Positions 38,291-47,157 of a DNA stretch of 64,000 bases are shown one piece after another. The translations under genes and the position numbers were made by a program. Location of the stretch: contig NZ_FUYN01000003.1 in the NCBI RefSeq assembly GCF_900168025.1, positions 310,001-374,000 of the forward strand, given 5' to 3'. The first letter of the stretch is position 1. Each line of letters opens with the position of its first letter. Under the pieces are notes generated by a model. It did not search any database, had not been told where the DNA came from, and saw nothing but the letters and a program-made list of their open reading frames with translations. Source of the DNA: Acetoanaerobium noterae. GTDB taxonomy: Bacteria > Bacillota > Clostridia > Peptostreptococcales > Filifactoraceae.

Positions 38291-39425
38291 TATTTTTTGA
38301 CTTTAGTATTTTTAGAAAGATATCAATTCCATCTAAAAGCACCTCTGGTTCAAAATCGAATTCATGAGTGTGAAGTCCATGAATATGACCAAGCTCCTCA
38401 TTCTGACTTCCTAGCATAAAGAACAGACCTTGTACTTCCTTTTGGTAATATGAAAAATCTTCAGATATCATCAAATAATCAAGGTCTATATATTTAAGTG
38501 ATTCGTCAGAAGTAATAAGGCTTTTAAACTGCTCATAAAGAGCTTCATCGTTGTTCACTGCAGGATAATCGTCATTTGTATTTACAGTTATAGTACAATT
38601 ATGAGCTAATTCTAAGCCTTTTGCTATACTTATAACTCTAGCTTTGATAAAGTCATATACTTCATCTGAAAAAACTCTAAGAGTAGCTTCTAGATTTACT
38701 TTATCACATATGATATTTCGTCTGCTTCCGCCATGAATACTTCCAAATGTCAATACGGCTGGATTTATAGGGCTGACCTCTCTTGAAATAATCCCCTGTA
38801 CCATATTTAAAAACTGACTTGCTATTAAAATAGCATCCTTGCCTTTATGAGGCGCTGCACCATGAGCGGCTTTTCCTAAAATTTCAACATCTATTTCACA
38901 TATTCTTGCTAAAAAAGGACCTTTTTTACAGCCTATTTCTCCTTTTTTAAGCTCGGGATATATATGAAGTCCGTAAATTTCATCTATATTGTAATCTGTC
39001 ATTAGGTTATTTTCTATCATAGGTTGAGCTCCGCCTGGTGCTTCCTCCGCAGGCTGAAATATAAATACTATATTATCTTTTGGAATTATTTTATTTGTTT
39101 TTATGTAATTTAGTAGTCCAAAAAGGATTGTCATATGCCCATCATGACCACAAAGGTGCTTGATTTGATTATTGCTGTTTAGAGCATCCATGTCCGCTCT
39201 AAAAGCAATAGTTTTACTTGGATCTGATCCTTTAATCATTCCTGAAACTGAAGTTTCAATATGGCTTTTATATGCATATCCCATCTTGTCTAGCTCATTT
39301 TTTATGTAAGCAGAAGTTTTATATTCCTGCATGCCTAGCTCAGGCATAGCATTTAAATTTGCTCTCGTGGATTTTAGGTAACTGATGAACTCATCATTAA
39401 AATTCCAAATATAATCTCTATTCAT
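38283..39425 (-). CDS. M20 family amidohydrolase
   Basis: This 380-residue M20D-type zinc amidohydrolase cleaves N-acyl amino acids or related amides. It shows AFRADMDALN, the metal ligands in HLCGHDGHMTILFG (Cys, His, His), IFQPAEEAPGGAQPMIE (Glu pair) and YGLHIYPELKKGEIG, with the dimer lid domain containing GKAAHGAAPHKGKDAI. The end carries SEDFSYYQKEVQGLFFMLG. Family members include hippurate hydrolase and N-acyl-amino-acid deacylase; the exact substrate is not clear. It follows hpt after a strong terminator, so it may depend on read-through. Confidence 0.92.
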   Translation of the reverse strand: MNRDYIWNFNDEFISYLKSTRANLNAMPELGMQEYKTSAYIKNELDKMGYAYKSHIETSVSGMIKGSDPSKTIAFRADMDALNSNNQIKHLCGHDGHMTILFGLLNYIKTNKIIPKDNIVFIFQPAEEAPGGAQPMIENNLMTDYNIDEIYGLHIYPELKKGEIGCKKGPFLARICEIDVEILGKAAHGAAPHKGKDAILIASQFLNMVQGIISREVSPINPAVLTFGSIHGGSRRNIICDKVNLEATLRVFSDEVYDFIKARVISIAKGLELAHNCTITVNTNDDYPAVNNDEALYEQFKSLITSDESLKYIDLDYLMISEDFSYYQKEVQGLFFMLGSQNEELGHIHGLHTHEFDFEPEVLLDGIDIFLKILKSKNII

Positions 39426-39455
39426 AAATACCTCCCGTTATATTTTTGATTTTGG

Positions 39456-39495
39456 AAAAGCACTGCTATGATTTTAATATCACGGCAGTGCTTTT
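39456..39495 (-). terminator. Terminator of hpt
   Basis: AAAAGCACTGC at 39456-39466 pairs with GCAGTGCTTTT at 39485-39495, a perfect 11-bp stem ending in TTTT on the minus strand. Confidence 0.8.
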
Positions 39496-39498
39496 AGC

Positions 39499-40041
39499 TT
39501 ACTCTTTATCTTCGTTTGTAACAGCAAACACATAAGGTATGTTTCTGTAATAATCTCCATAGTTTAGTCCATAACCAACTACAAATTTATCTTCAATAGT
39601 AAAGCCTACATAATCTGGCTCCATGAATATTTGTCTTCTGCTTGGTTTATCTAAAAGAACACATGAGGTTAGACTCTTTGGATTCTTGGATTTTAGATGC
39701 TCTAAAACAAAATTCATAGTAATTCCAGAGTCTACTATATCATCTACTACCATAACATCATATTCTTCTAAATCATCAGTAATATCAGCTTTCATTTGAA
39801 CTTTTCCACTTGAAGTATCTGAATGTCCATAGCTAGATGTAGTCATAAATCCAATTTTAACAGGAATCGAAATCTTTCTTACTAAATCAGCTGTAAAAAC
39901 AAAGCTACCTTTTAGTAATGATATAACATATAAGTTTTTGCCCTTATATTCCTCACTAATTTGTTTTCCCATTTCAGTAATTCTTTGATTGATTTCTTCC
40001 TCAGAACATAGAACTTCCCATACTTTTTTATCAATATCCAT
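39499..40041 (-). CDS. hpt: Hypoxanthine phosphoribosyltransferase
   Basis: This 180-residue purine-salvage enzyme makes IMP or GMP from hypoxanthine or guanine and PRPP. The PRPP loop is VMVVDDIVDSGITM. The early LYVISLLKGSFVFTADLVR and the purine-site segment DKFVVGYGLNYGDYYRNIPYV are typical. Length is normal. The ribosome-binding site is GGAGG ten bases before the ATG. Confidence 0.96.
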   Translation of the reverse strand: MDIDKKVWEVLCSEEEINQRITEMGKQISEEYKGKNLYVISLLKGSFVFTADLVRKISIPVKIGFMTTSSYGHSDTSSGKVQMKADITDDLEEYDVMVVDDIVDSGITMNFVLEHLKSKNPKSLTSCVLLDKPSRRQIFMEPDYVGFTIEDKFVVGYGLNYGDYYRNIPYVFAVTNEDKE

Positions 40042-40078
40042 TTCAAACCTCCATTAAAATTGTAATTCCATGACAAAA

Positions 40079-40222
40079 TTAATCATATTTATTTATATCT
40101 GTTTTTTTTTGACTAATCCTTATTTCTCTAAGTACCTTTAAAATTTGGTTTAAGGTGTATTGGATGCTTATTAATATTATAAACAAAACTGCAATCAAAG
40201 TTATCAAAACATTGTTATCCAC
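40079..40222 (-). CDS. 47-residue single-helix membrane peptide
   Basis: This short frame starts with GTG and encodes one hydrophobic helix (NNVLITLIAVLFIILISIQY) followed by a charged amphipathic tail (LNQILKVLREIRISQKKTD). It ends 37 bases before hpt on the same strand. The hydrophobic N-terminus with a basic C-terminal tail is a sensible membrane topology. A weak AAGGCGGGAT lies upstream. I do not recognise a family. It follows the methyltransferase terminator closely, so expression depends on read-through or a hidden promoter. Confidence 0.45.
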   Translation of the reverse strand: MDNNVLITLIAVLFIILISIQYTLNQILKVLREIRISQKKTDINKYD

Positions 40223-40250
40223 TTTACATCCCGCCTTAAATATTTAAAAA

Positions 40251-40274
40251 AAAGACTAGGTTTCCCTAGTCTTT
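40251..40274 (-). terminator. Terminator overlapping the methyltransferase stop codon
   Basis: AAAGACTAGG and CCTAGTCTTT form a perfect 10-bp stem with a 4-base loop, followed by a T run on the minus strand. It overlaps the stop codon of the gene at 40273-40851. Confidence 0.85.
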
Positions 40275-40851
40275 ATGAAATTTTAGTTCCTAAATAAATA
40301 TATTTTTTCTTAGTAACCGTTTCAACTGTTCCATCTAAGCCAAAGTCTCTAAGCTTATTCGACAGTTCATCAGGATTGTAGTATTTACAGTATTCTCCTC
40401 TTATCATTGACTTAATTGACTCCACTTTATAAGACATACAATTACAGTCATTTTCCTTTATAAGAAGCTGTCCACTATTTTTTAGCACCCTTACAATTTC
40501 TTTTAATACTCTTTTTTCATCTTTAAAGCTGTTAAAACTCTCCAAAAAAATTACTTTATCGAAATATTCGTCTTGAAATGGCATATTATCGATGTTGCCA
40601 CTTATAAACTCACAGCTTTCATTTAATAAATAATTGGTAGTATCTAAAGCCTGGTCCTCACATTGAAGTATCTTTACCTCTGCCCCCATCTTCCTGATGT
40701 ATTTGCCAATATTTTTGATATTCCCAAGTAGCAATACCCTCTCACCAAGTGATGGATTCACAACAGTAATGATATCTTCTAAAGAATCTTCTTTTTCATG
40801 AGCTAAATTTTTTTTAAGACTTCGTATACACTCAATCTCCATTTTTGACAT
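40273..40851 (-). CDS. Class I SAM-dependent methyltransferase-like protein
   Basis: This 192-residue protein keeps the fold of type 11 methyltransferases: SLGERVLLLGNIKNIGKYIRKMG at motif I, a glutamine-rich motif II region (KILQCEDQALDTTNYL), NMPFQDEYFDKVIFLESFNSF and LKEIVRVLKNSGQLLIKEND. Motif I reads LLGNIKNIG instead of the usual glycine-rich GxGxG, so SAM binding may be altered. The substrate is unknown. It has a divergent neighbour (DUF4364) across a 238-base A+T-rich region with no other gene. Confidence 0.65.
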   Translation of the reverse strand: MSKMEIECIRSLKKNLAHEKEDSLEDIITVVNPSLGERVLLLGNIKNIGKYIRKMGAEVKILQCEDQALDTTNYLLNESCEFISGNIDNMPFQDEYFDKVIFLESFNSFKDEKRVLKEIVRVLKNSGQLLIKENDCNCMSYKVESIKSMIRGEYCKYYNPDELSNKLRDFGLDGTVETVTKKKYIYLGTKIS

Positions 40852-41089
40852 TTCTACAGTTTCACCCTCTAATTATCATAATGTAATAATGTACATATTA
40901 ATTATATCATACTATTTAATACTTTTCATCTTGGAAAGCCCAAAACGAGAATATTACTATTATAATCAAGGGCATGCAAAATATCAATCATAAAAAGCTA
41001 TTATTTAAAATAAATATATTGATATATTTTTCTGTTAATGGCACAATAATCATTGTAATATAATATACGTCAAATTATGAGGTGGTATA

Positions 41090-41623
41090 GTGTTTGAAAA
41101 GTCATCTGAAGAACTTGCTTTAAATAAGTTATATATTCTATATATATTAAATAAAATGCAGCTTCCTCTTACTAATGGTCAAATAACAAATATATTTATA
41201 GAAAATGATTTGCTCGATTATTTTTCTCTTCAGGAGTACTTATATCAGCTTAAGGAAGCTGAGCTTGTCAACTTAACAAGCAAAAACAATCTAGACTACT
41301 ATTCAATTTCTGAAAAAGGGAAAATTGCGCTTAATTATTTTACTAATAGAATAGATAGTGATAAAAAAGAAAGCCTAGATATATTTGTACACAAAAACAA
41401 AGAAAATATAATAAGAGATAGAGAGGTTAAGGCAGAATTTAAAAAACTAGCTGACGGACAGTTTGATGTAAAGCTAGAGATTATAGATAACAACCGTCCC
41501 TATATCAGCATATCTTTAAATGTGCCTACTAACAAAACTGCCAATATCATAGCTGAAAACTGGAAAAATAACGCATCAAATTTATATAGCTCAATAATAG
41601 AAACCTTAATTAAAAAACCATAA
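41090..41623 (+). CDS. DUF4364 family protein
   Basis: This 177-residue protein has a GTG start behind GAGGTGG. The N-terminal ~85 residues look like a winged helix (LNKLYILYILNKMQLPLTNGQIT, then YYSISEKGKIALNYF), as in PadR/MarR-like DNA-binding domains. The C-terminal part is a small alpha/beta domain. The whole matches the clostridial DUF4364 family, whose function is not established; a transcriptional role is only inferred. The TSCPD gene follows 18 bases later. Confidence 0.8.
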   Translation: MFEKSSEELALNKLYILYILNKMQLPLTNGQITNIFIENDLLDYFSLQEYLYQLKEAELVNLTSKNNLDYYSISEKGKIALNYFTNRIDSDKKESLDIFVHKNKENIIRDREVKAEFKKLADGQFDVKLEIIDNNRPYISISLNVPTNKTANIIAENWKNNASNLYSSIIETLIKKP

Positions 41624-41641
41624 ACGACTCAGGAGGATCCC

Positions 41642-41902
41642 ATGCTAAAATATAAAACTCAAGGAACTTGCTCAAGAGAAATAATCTTCGATATAGAAAA
41701 CAATACTATTAAATCTGCAGAATTCGTAGGAGGATGTCCAGGTAATCTGATTGGAATTTCATCTTTAGTTAAAGATATGGATATTCACGAGGCTATCACT
41801 AGACTTGAAGGAATCACCTGCGGAAATAAAACAACCTCATGTCCTGACCAGCTTTCCAATGCTCTTAAAGAATATCTTAAAACAAGCTTCGAAATAGCTT
41901 AA
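41642..41902 (+). CDS. TSCPD-domain protein (TIGR03905-like)
   Basis: This 86-residue protein carries GTCSREIIFDIE, FVGGCPGNLIGIS and the signature LEGITCGNKTTSCPDQL. The four cysteines could hold a metal. This domain also occurs at the C-terminus of B12-dependent ribonucleotide reductases; the stand-alone family is uncharacterised. AGGAGGATCC precedes the ATG. It is the second gene of a two-gene unit. Confidence 0.88.
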   Translation: MLKYKTQGTCSREIIFDIENNTIKSAEFVGGCPGNLIGISSLVKDMDIHEAITRLEGITCGNKTTSCPDQLSNALKEYLKTSFEIA

Positions 41903-41918
41903 TCTATTTTCATAAAAA

Positions 41919-41976
41919 ATGCCTCCAAAGATAAAGTCATAATTTAAATAAATTAGACCATATCTTTTGGAGGCAT
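41919..41976 (-). terminator. Terminator between the TSCPD gene and folC
   Basis: ATGCCTCCAAAGATA pairs with TATCTTTTGGAGGCAT across a 27-base loop. The minus strand continues with TTTTTT, so it ends folC transcripts; it may also end the convergent TSCPD unit. Confidence 0.75.
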
Positions 41977-42011
41977 CATATAATTATAGGCTCAGTTTTT
42001 TAATATCAATT

Positions 42012-43328
42012 CTAAAGAGAATCATTCATTTTATTAATTAGAGTTCTTACTTCCCCTATCATATAAAGCGAACCCGCATAAACTATGGCTTCTTTTTCTC
42101 CACTTATCATACTTGCTTTTTCTACAGCATCTTTAATATTTTTAGAAACCTCAACTGGCTTTTCAAAAGCTTTTACTTTTTGGGCTAAATCCTCTGCTGT
42201 CATAGCTCTGTCGCTGTTCGGCATAGCTGTTATTACTTTATCAACTACTGGAAGAAGTATCCCAAGCACTTTATTTATATCCTTATCTCTAAGCATACCA
42301 AATACAAGAGTAACTTTGTAATCAGATAAATACTTTCTTATGGCCTGAGCTAAAACCTCTGCTCCATCTTCATTGTGAGCACCATCAATTATAGTGATTG
42401 GTTCTTTTACAAGCAGCTCTAATCTGCCAGCCCACTTTGTTTCACTTAATCCTTGTCTTAAGTGCTCATTTGTAAACTCAGCTAATTTATTATCTCTAAG
42501 AACTTTAAGTGCCGTAACTGCAGTAAGAGCATTTTTACTTTGGTGATCGCCTATTAAAGAAATAGCAAGATCTTCAAAGCTCTCTCCTGAAATATTCATA
42601 GTCATTTTTTGACCATAAAGAGACTTTTCACTAATGCTCACATTTGATGACTCCACTTGATAAACTGGAGCATTCTTCAATTTAGCTTGATCATATATCA
42701 CAGCTGATGCTTCTTCTTTTTGTGGATATAGTACTAGTGGAACTGAATTTTTGATAATTCCTGCTTTTTCAAAAGCTATTCCTGCAAGACTATCTCCAAG
42801 CTGGTCTACATGGTCTATACTAAGCGAAGTAATTATTGTAAGTATAGGATTATCAATGACATTTGTAGCGTCATATCTTCCTCCGAGTCCTACTTCAAGA
42901 ACTAAGTAATCTACATTTTCAAGTGCGAAATATAAAAATCCAACTGCTGTAGTTACTTCAAACTCTGTAGGATGAGGCATCCCATCCGCAACCATTATTT
43001 CAATTTTTTCCTTAACTATCTCAACCAAATCGGCCAATCTTTGATCTTCTATATTGTTTCCGTTAATTCTCATTCTTTCATTAAAAACTTCAAGGAAAGG
43101 CGAGGTATACAGCCCCACCTTATACCCTGCCTTTGTGAGTACAGAGGAGATAAATGAGCACGTAGAGCCCTTGCCATTTGTTCCTGCAACATGAATTACT
43201 TTAACTTTATTTTGTGGATTATCTAGTAAATTGAGTAAATAAGAAATATTTTCAGTACCTTTTTTTATTCCTAGAGAATAAGTTGAAGATATATAAGATA
43301 GTGCCTGTTCATAATTCATTGTTTGCAA
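42012..43328 (-). CDS. folC: Folylpolyglutamate synthase / dihydrofolate synthase
   Basis: FolC (438 residues) adds glutamates to folates. It has the Mur-ligase-type P-loop HVAGTNGKGSTCSFISSVL at about 46-64, the folate loop YTSPFLEVFNERMRING, the metal and substrate region LEVGLGGRYDATNVI, SLSIDHVDQLGDS and the C-terminal IIDGAHNEDGAEVLA. It starts ten bases after valS and is probably cotranscribed, as in many Firmicutes. Confidence 0.95.
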   Translation of the reverse strand: MQTMNYEQALSYISSTYSLGIKKGTENISYLLNLLDNPQNKVKVIHVAGTNGKGSTCSFISSVLTKAGYKVGLYTSPFLEVFNERMRINGNNIEDQRLADLVEIVKEKIEIMVADGMPHPTEFEVTTAVGFLYFALENVDYLVLEVGLGGRYDATNVIDNPILTIITSLSIDHVDQLGDSLAGIAFEKAGIIKNSVPLVLYPQKEEASAVIYDQAKLKNAPVYQVESSNVSISEKSLYGQKMTMNISGESFEDLAISLIGDHQSKNALTAVTALKVLRDNKLAEFTNEHLRQGLSETKWAGRLELLVKEPITIIDGAHNEDGAEVLAQAIRKYLSDYKVTLVFGMLRDKDINKVLGILLPVVDKVITAMPNSDRAMTAEDLAQKVKAFEKPVEVSKNIKDAVEKASMISGEKEAIVYAGSLYMIGEVRTLINKMNDSL

Positions 43329-43338
43329 GCTCCTTTGC

Positions 43339-45993
43339 CTAAAGTTTTGCTTTTACATTTTCTAATCTTTGGTTTACTGCATCTAGCATCTGCTCGAATT
43401 TATCCTGCTTAGCTTTTTCTTCATCTACAAGAGCTTGAGGTGCTTTTGCAAGGAATCCTTGATTATTAAGCTTTCCTACAACTCTTTTTATTTCGCTTTC
43501 TAGCTTGTCTTTTTCTTTTGTAAGTCTTTCGAGCTCTTTTTCAAAATCAACTAGCTCATCCATAGGAATAAATAGCTTTGCACCATCTAAAACTACACTT
43601 ACAGCATCTTCTGGAACTAGGTCTTCATTATCCATATAGCTTACTTCTGAGGCTGAAGCTAGAGCGGTAAAGTAGTTTTCTCCTTCTTTTATCACAGCTT
43701 TTGTAGCTGAATTTGAAACAACTAAAAGCTTAGCTTTTCTAGAAGGTGGAACATTCATCTCAGCTCTTAAATTTCTAAGATTTCTAATTGCATTTATGAT
43801 GATTTCCATTTTTTCTTCTTCTGATTTAAATTCATCTTCTTCTTGATATACTGGCCAGCTTGATACTATGATTTTTTCTTCTTTTTCCATGTAAGACCAG
43901 ATTTCTTCCGTAATAAATGGCATAAACGGATGAAGAAGCTTTAGAATCTTTTCAAGTACATAGGTAAGAGTATATAAAGCAGCATCCTTTGAGATACTAT
44001 CTTCTGAATATAATCTTTGCTTCACTAGCTCTATATACCAATCGCAGAACTCTGACCATGCAAAATCGTATACCTTTGATACAGCTATTCCAAGCTCAAA
44101 CTTATCCATATTCTCAGTCATTTCTTTAGATAAGCTGTTAACTCTTGAAATTATCCACTTATCAGAAAGCTCAAGAGCCTCATTTACATCTTCTCTTTTA
44201 AATTCTTTCTTTTGTGAGTTTTCAAGGTTCATAAATATAAATCTAGATGCATTCCAGATTTTATTTGCAAAGTTTCTAGATGCTTCCACTCTTTCCATAT
44301 AGAATCTCATGTCATTTCCAGGAGAGTTTCCTGTAGCTAATGTAAATCTCAGTGCATCAGCTCCATAAGTATCTATTATTTCAAGAGGGTCTATTCCATT
44401 ACCAAGTGATTTGCTCATTTTTCTGCCTTCACTATCTCTTACTAGTCCATGGATAAATACATGGCTAAATGGAACCTCATCAAGTACATATAAGGCTGAA
44501 AAAACCATACGAATAACCCAGAAGAATATAATGTCATATCCAGTAACTAGAACAGAGGTAGGATAAAACTTGAGCATTTCCGCTGTCTGCTGTGGCCATC
44601 CTAAAGTAGAAAACGGCCAAAGAGCTGATGAAAACCAAGTATCTAGTACATCCTCATCCTGCTTAATATTATTACTTTTACATTTAGGACAGATGTGTGG
44701 CTTGCTATCAGCTACCATTATCTCATCACAGTCTTGGCAGTAATAAGCTGGAATTCTATGTCCCCACCAAAGCTGTCTAGATATACACCAGTCTCTTATG
44801 TTATTAAGCCAGTTAAGATACGTTTTATCAAATCTATCAGGTACTAATTTCAAATCTCCAGTTTCTAGAGCAAGAGTAGCTGGAGCAGCAAGGTCCTTCA
44901 TCTTTACAAACCACTGCCTAGATACAAGAGGCTCTACTACATTATGACATCTATAGCAATGACCTACATTGTGATTATGCTCTTTTACTTTTACTAAAAG
45001 TCCCATTTCATCTAAGTCTTTTACTATTGCTTTTCTGCATTCAAATCTCGTCATGCCAGCATACTTACCAGCTTTTTCATTCATAGTTCCGTCTTCATTC
45101 ATAACTATGAGCTTTTCTAAACCATGTCTTTCTCCTACTTCAAAGTCATTTGGGTCGTGAGCAGGAGTAATCTTAACTGCTCCAGTACCAAACTCCATAT
45201 CTACGTAGTCGTCCTCTATAACAGGTATCTCTCTATTTAAAATAGGAAGAATAAGAGTCTTTCCTACCAAATGCTTAAATCTATCATCACTAGGATTAAC
45301 AGCTACAGCTGTATCTCCAAGGATAGTCTCTGGTCTAGTAGTAGCTATTTCTATAACTTCATCACTATCCTTTACTTTATAGTTTACATGATAAAAATTA
45401 CCAGCAACCTCATCATGCTCTACTTCTGCATCAGAAAGTGAAGTCTTGCAATCCACACACCAGTTAATTATTCTGTTTCCTCTATAGATATATCCATCGT
45501 TGTATAATCTTACAAAAAACTCAGTAACTGCTTTATTACAGCCTTCATCCATAGTAAAGCGTTCTCTTTCCCAGTCGCAAGAATCTCCTAGCTTTTTCAT
45601 TTGCTCAACAATCTTGCCACCAAACTCTTCCTTCCATACCCAGGCACGCTGTAAGAATTCATCTCTTCCTAATTCTTCCTTAGATAATCCTTCTTGCTCC
45701 TTAATTCTTTCAACTACCTTAACTTCTGTTGCAATACTCGCATGGTCAGTTCCTGGCTGCCAAAGAGTATTAAAGCCCTGCATTCTTTTCCATCTGATAA
45801 GTATGTCCTGAAGTGTATGGTCAAGTGCATGTCCCATATGAAGCTGGCCTGTAATATTTGGTGGTGGAAGAACTATAGAATATGATGGCTGTCCAGCCTT
45901 CATTCTTGCTTTAAAGTAGCCTCCTTCTTCCCACTGCTTGTAAATTCTCGATTCAAATTCTTTCGGATCATAATTTTTTGGAAGATTTGTCAT
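43339..45993 (-). CDS. valS: Valyl-tRNA synthetase
   Basis: ValRS (884 residues) charges tRNA-Val. The HIGH motif is PPNITGQLHMGHALD (about 46) and the KMSKS motif is GRKMSKSLGN (about 524). The zinc-type cysteines lie in CQDCDEIM and CPKCKSN. The editing domain lies between them and the C-terminus is a coiled coil (LERLTKEKDKLESEIKRV) that contacts tRNA. The start at 45993 lies behind TTAGGAGGG. A longer frame to 46101 only reads through the T-box terminator. Expression is set by that T-box. Confidence 0.97.
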   Translation of the reverse strand: MTNLPKNYDPKEFESRIYKQWEEGGYFKARMKAGQPSYSIVLPPPNITGQLHMGHALDHTLQDILIRWKRMQGFNTLWQPGTDHASIATEVKVVERIKEQEGLSKEELGRDEFLQRAWVWKEEFGGKIVEQMKKLGDSCDWERERFTMDEGCNKAVTEFFVRLYNDGYIYRGNRIINWCVDCKTSLSDAEVEHDEVAGNFYHVNYKVKDSDEVIEIATTRPETILGDTAVAVNPSDDRFKHLVGKTLILPILNREIPVIEDDYVDMEFGTGAVKITPAHDPNDFEVGERHGLEKLIVMNEDGTMNEKAGKYAGMTRFECRKAIVKDLDEMGLLVKVKEHNHNVGHCYRCHNVVEPLVSRQWFVKMKDLAAPATLALETGDLKLVPDRFDKTYLNWLNNIRDWCISRQLWWGHRIPAYYCQDCDEIMVADSKPHICPKCKSNNIKQDEDVLDTWFSSALWPFSTLGWPQQTAEMLKFYPTSVLVTGYDIIFFWVIRMVFSALYVLDEVPFSHVFIHGLVRDSEGRKMSKSLGNGIDPLEIIDTYGADALRFTLATGNSPGNDMRFYMERVEASRNFANKIWNASRFIFMNLENSQKKEFKREDVNEALELSDKWIISRVNSLSKEMTENMDKFELGIAVSKVYDFAWSEFCDWYIELVKQRLYSEDSISKDAALYTLTYVLEKILKLLHPFMPFITEEIWSYMEKEEKIIVSSWPVYQEEDEFKSEEEKMEIIINAIRNLRNLRAEMNVPPSRKAKLLVVSNSATKAVIKEGENYFTALASASEVSYMDNEDLVPEDAVSVVLDGAKLFIPMDELVDFEKELERLTKEKDKLESEIKRVVGKLNNQGFLAKAPQALVDEEKAKQDKFEQMLDAVNQRLENVKAKL

Positions 45994-46017
45994 GATTTTC
46001 CCTCCTAATATTTTTGC

Positions 46018-46262
46018 ATATAAAAAGCCCCTCATCCATAATTTAAGGACGAAGGGACTTATTCGCGGTACCACCTTAATTCTGCTAAAAGCAGCTCTCA
46101 AACCCTTTAACGCAGAGATACGTCTTTCCTACTAAGCTCAGAAAGAAGGCTCCAAAGCTACATCAGATATCTTTCACTGCAAAACCTCTCAGCCTATGAG
46201 TTTTGCTCTCTTGAGTTTCCAAAATCAGACCTCTTTTTCACAGCCACTTTATCTTTATATTA
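46018..46262 (-). ncRNA. T-box leader of valS
   Basis: The conserved T-box core AAGGTGGTACCGCG lies at 46077-46064 (minus strand). After it comes a terminator stem (GTCCCTTCGTCC with GGATGAGGGGC, 46059-46026) and TTTTT. Upstream is about 180 bases with stem I, including AGTGAAAGATATCTGATGTAGC, where GTA could be the valine specifier codon. Uncharged tRNA-Val should stabilise the antiterminator and switch on valS and folC. The core is certain; the specifier is a guess. Confidence 0.92.
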
Positions 46263-46274
46263 GAGATTATTATG

Positions 46275-46303
46275 GTATTAGTTTTATATACATCACTATA
46301 CAA
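46275..46303 (-). promoter_or_regulatory. Sigma-A promoter of the valS T-box transcript
   Basis: TTGTAT (46303-46298, minus strand) and TAATAC (46280-46275) are 17 bases apart, a short way upstream of the T-box leader. Confidence 0.5.
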
Positions 46304-46410
46304 TAAGACACATATAAATTTTTAACCATAAATGAAACTTATTAGAAAATATATTACCATAGTTTATGAAAAATTTAAACAAAATTTGTTCTAAATTTGT
46401 CCAAACAAAA

Positions 46411-46445
46411 ATTAGAGAATAACTTTTTAATAGTTACTCTCTAAT
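46411..46445 (-). terminator. Terminator of the 206-residue orphan gene
   Basis: ATTAGAGA...TAACT pairs with AGTTA...CTCTCTAAT, and TTTTTGTTT follows on the minus strand. It lies 48 bases after the stop at 46493 and marks the left edge of the accessory region. Confidence 0.65.
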
Positions 46446-46492
46446 TTTTCAAACACTCAAAAATAAATCTCTTTGATTATTTTTATAATTAA

Positions 46493-47113
46493 TTATTTGA
46501 ATTTGATATTGCCTTTTTTAATAGTGCAGAAATTGTAAAATAGCGATATATCTTGTAATCCTAATTTTTTTCTATATTTAGAATATCCCATAATAACATT
46601 TCTTCTAATTGCTTTCTGTATTTTATCTTTTTCTTCTTCATAATTAAACTTTGGCATATATTTTATTTCATCTAAAAACATATATGCTTTTAATAATACA
46701 ACCAAATCCTTAGGCGCATATGCTAAATTTGAATTCTTAATTACTTCTTTAATTTTATTATCCAAATCATATATTAAAGTCTCTAAATCTTCATCTTTTT
46801 TTGTTTTTTCAGTCTTACCTAATTGTATAAAAGGAGCTTTATCTACTTCAAACTGATCTTTTTCAGCATTAATTAAATGTTTTCTCATATATTCCATTAT
46901 CACTAACTCCTCAAATAAAGGTCCATATACATTTTCAAGAATATTTAGATAAAAATTGCGATTTTTTTCTTGGATGTATTTGTATACTCCCCATAGACCT
47001 CCTGTTATTAATGTAATCGAAGGTAATAAATCTATCATTTTGTTAATTATGATATTACTAGGTTCTGAAATTATTACCATTGGTATTGTCATATTAATTG
47101 AGTATAAGGTCAT
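46493..47113 (-). CDS. Unrecognised membrane-anchored protein, 206 residues
   Basis: I do not recognise this protein. A hydrophobic segment at about 27-46 (MIDLLPSITLITGGLWGVYKY) anchors a mostly helical, charged cytoplasmic part rich in Lys and Glu, including an acidic-basic linker (GKTEKTKKDEDLE). Its lysine-rich, low-GC coding is like that of the neighbouring array and unlike the housekeeping genes on either side. GAGGAGA lies seven bases before the ATG. It follows the 214-residue orphan gene by 44 bases, so the two may form one unit next to the repeat array. Confidence 0.6.
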   Translation of the reverse strand: MTLYSINMTIPMVIISEPSNIIINKMIDLLPSITLITGGLWGVYKYIQEKNRNFYLNILENVYGPLFEELVIMEYMRKHLINAEKDQFEVDKAPFIQLGKTEKTKKDEDLETLIYDLDNKIKEVIKNSNLAYAPKDLVVLLKAYMFLDEIKYMPKFNYEEEKDKIQKAIRRNVIMGYSKYRKKLGLQDISLFYNFCTIKKGNIKFK

Positions 47114-47157
47114 TATCTATTCTCCTCTAGTATTTTTTAGCTCTATATACTATTTAT

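Noticed and set aside
41040-41060. Second sigma-54 promoter (TGGCAC near 41039) before the DUF4364 gene
   Set aside because: No TTGC lies at the required distance.
45994-46101. N-terminal extension of valS by 36 codons
   Set aside because: It reads through the T-box terminator stem; the ATG at 45993 has a strong ribosome-binding site and aligns with ValRS starts.
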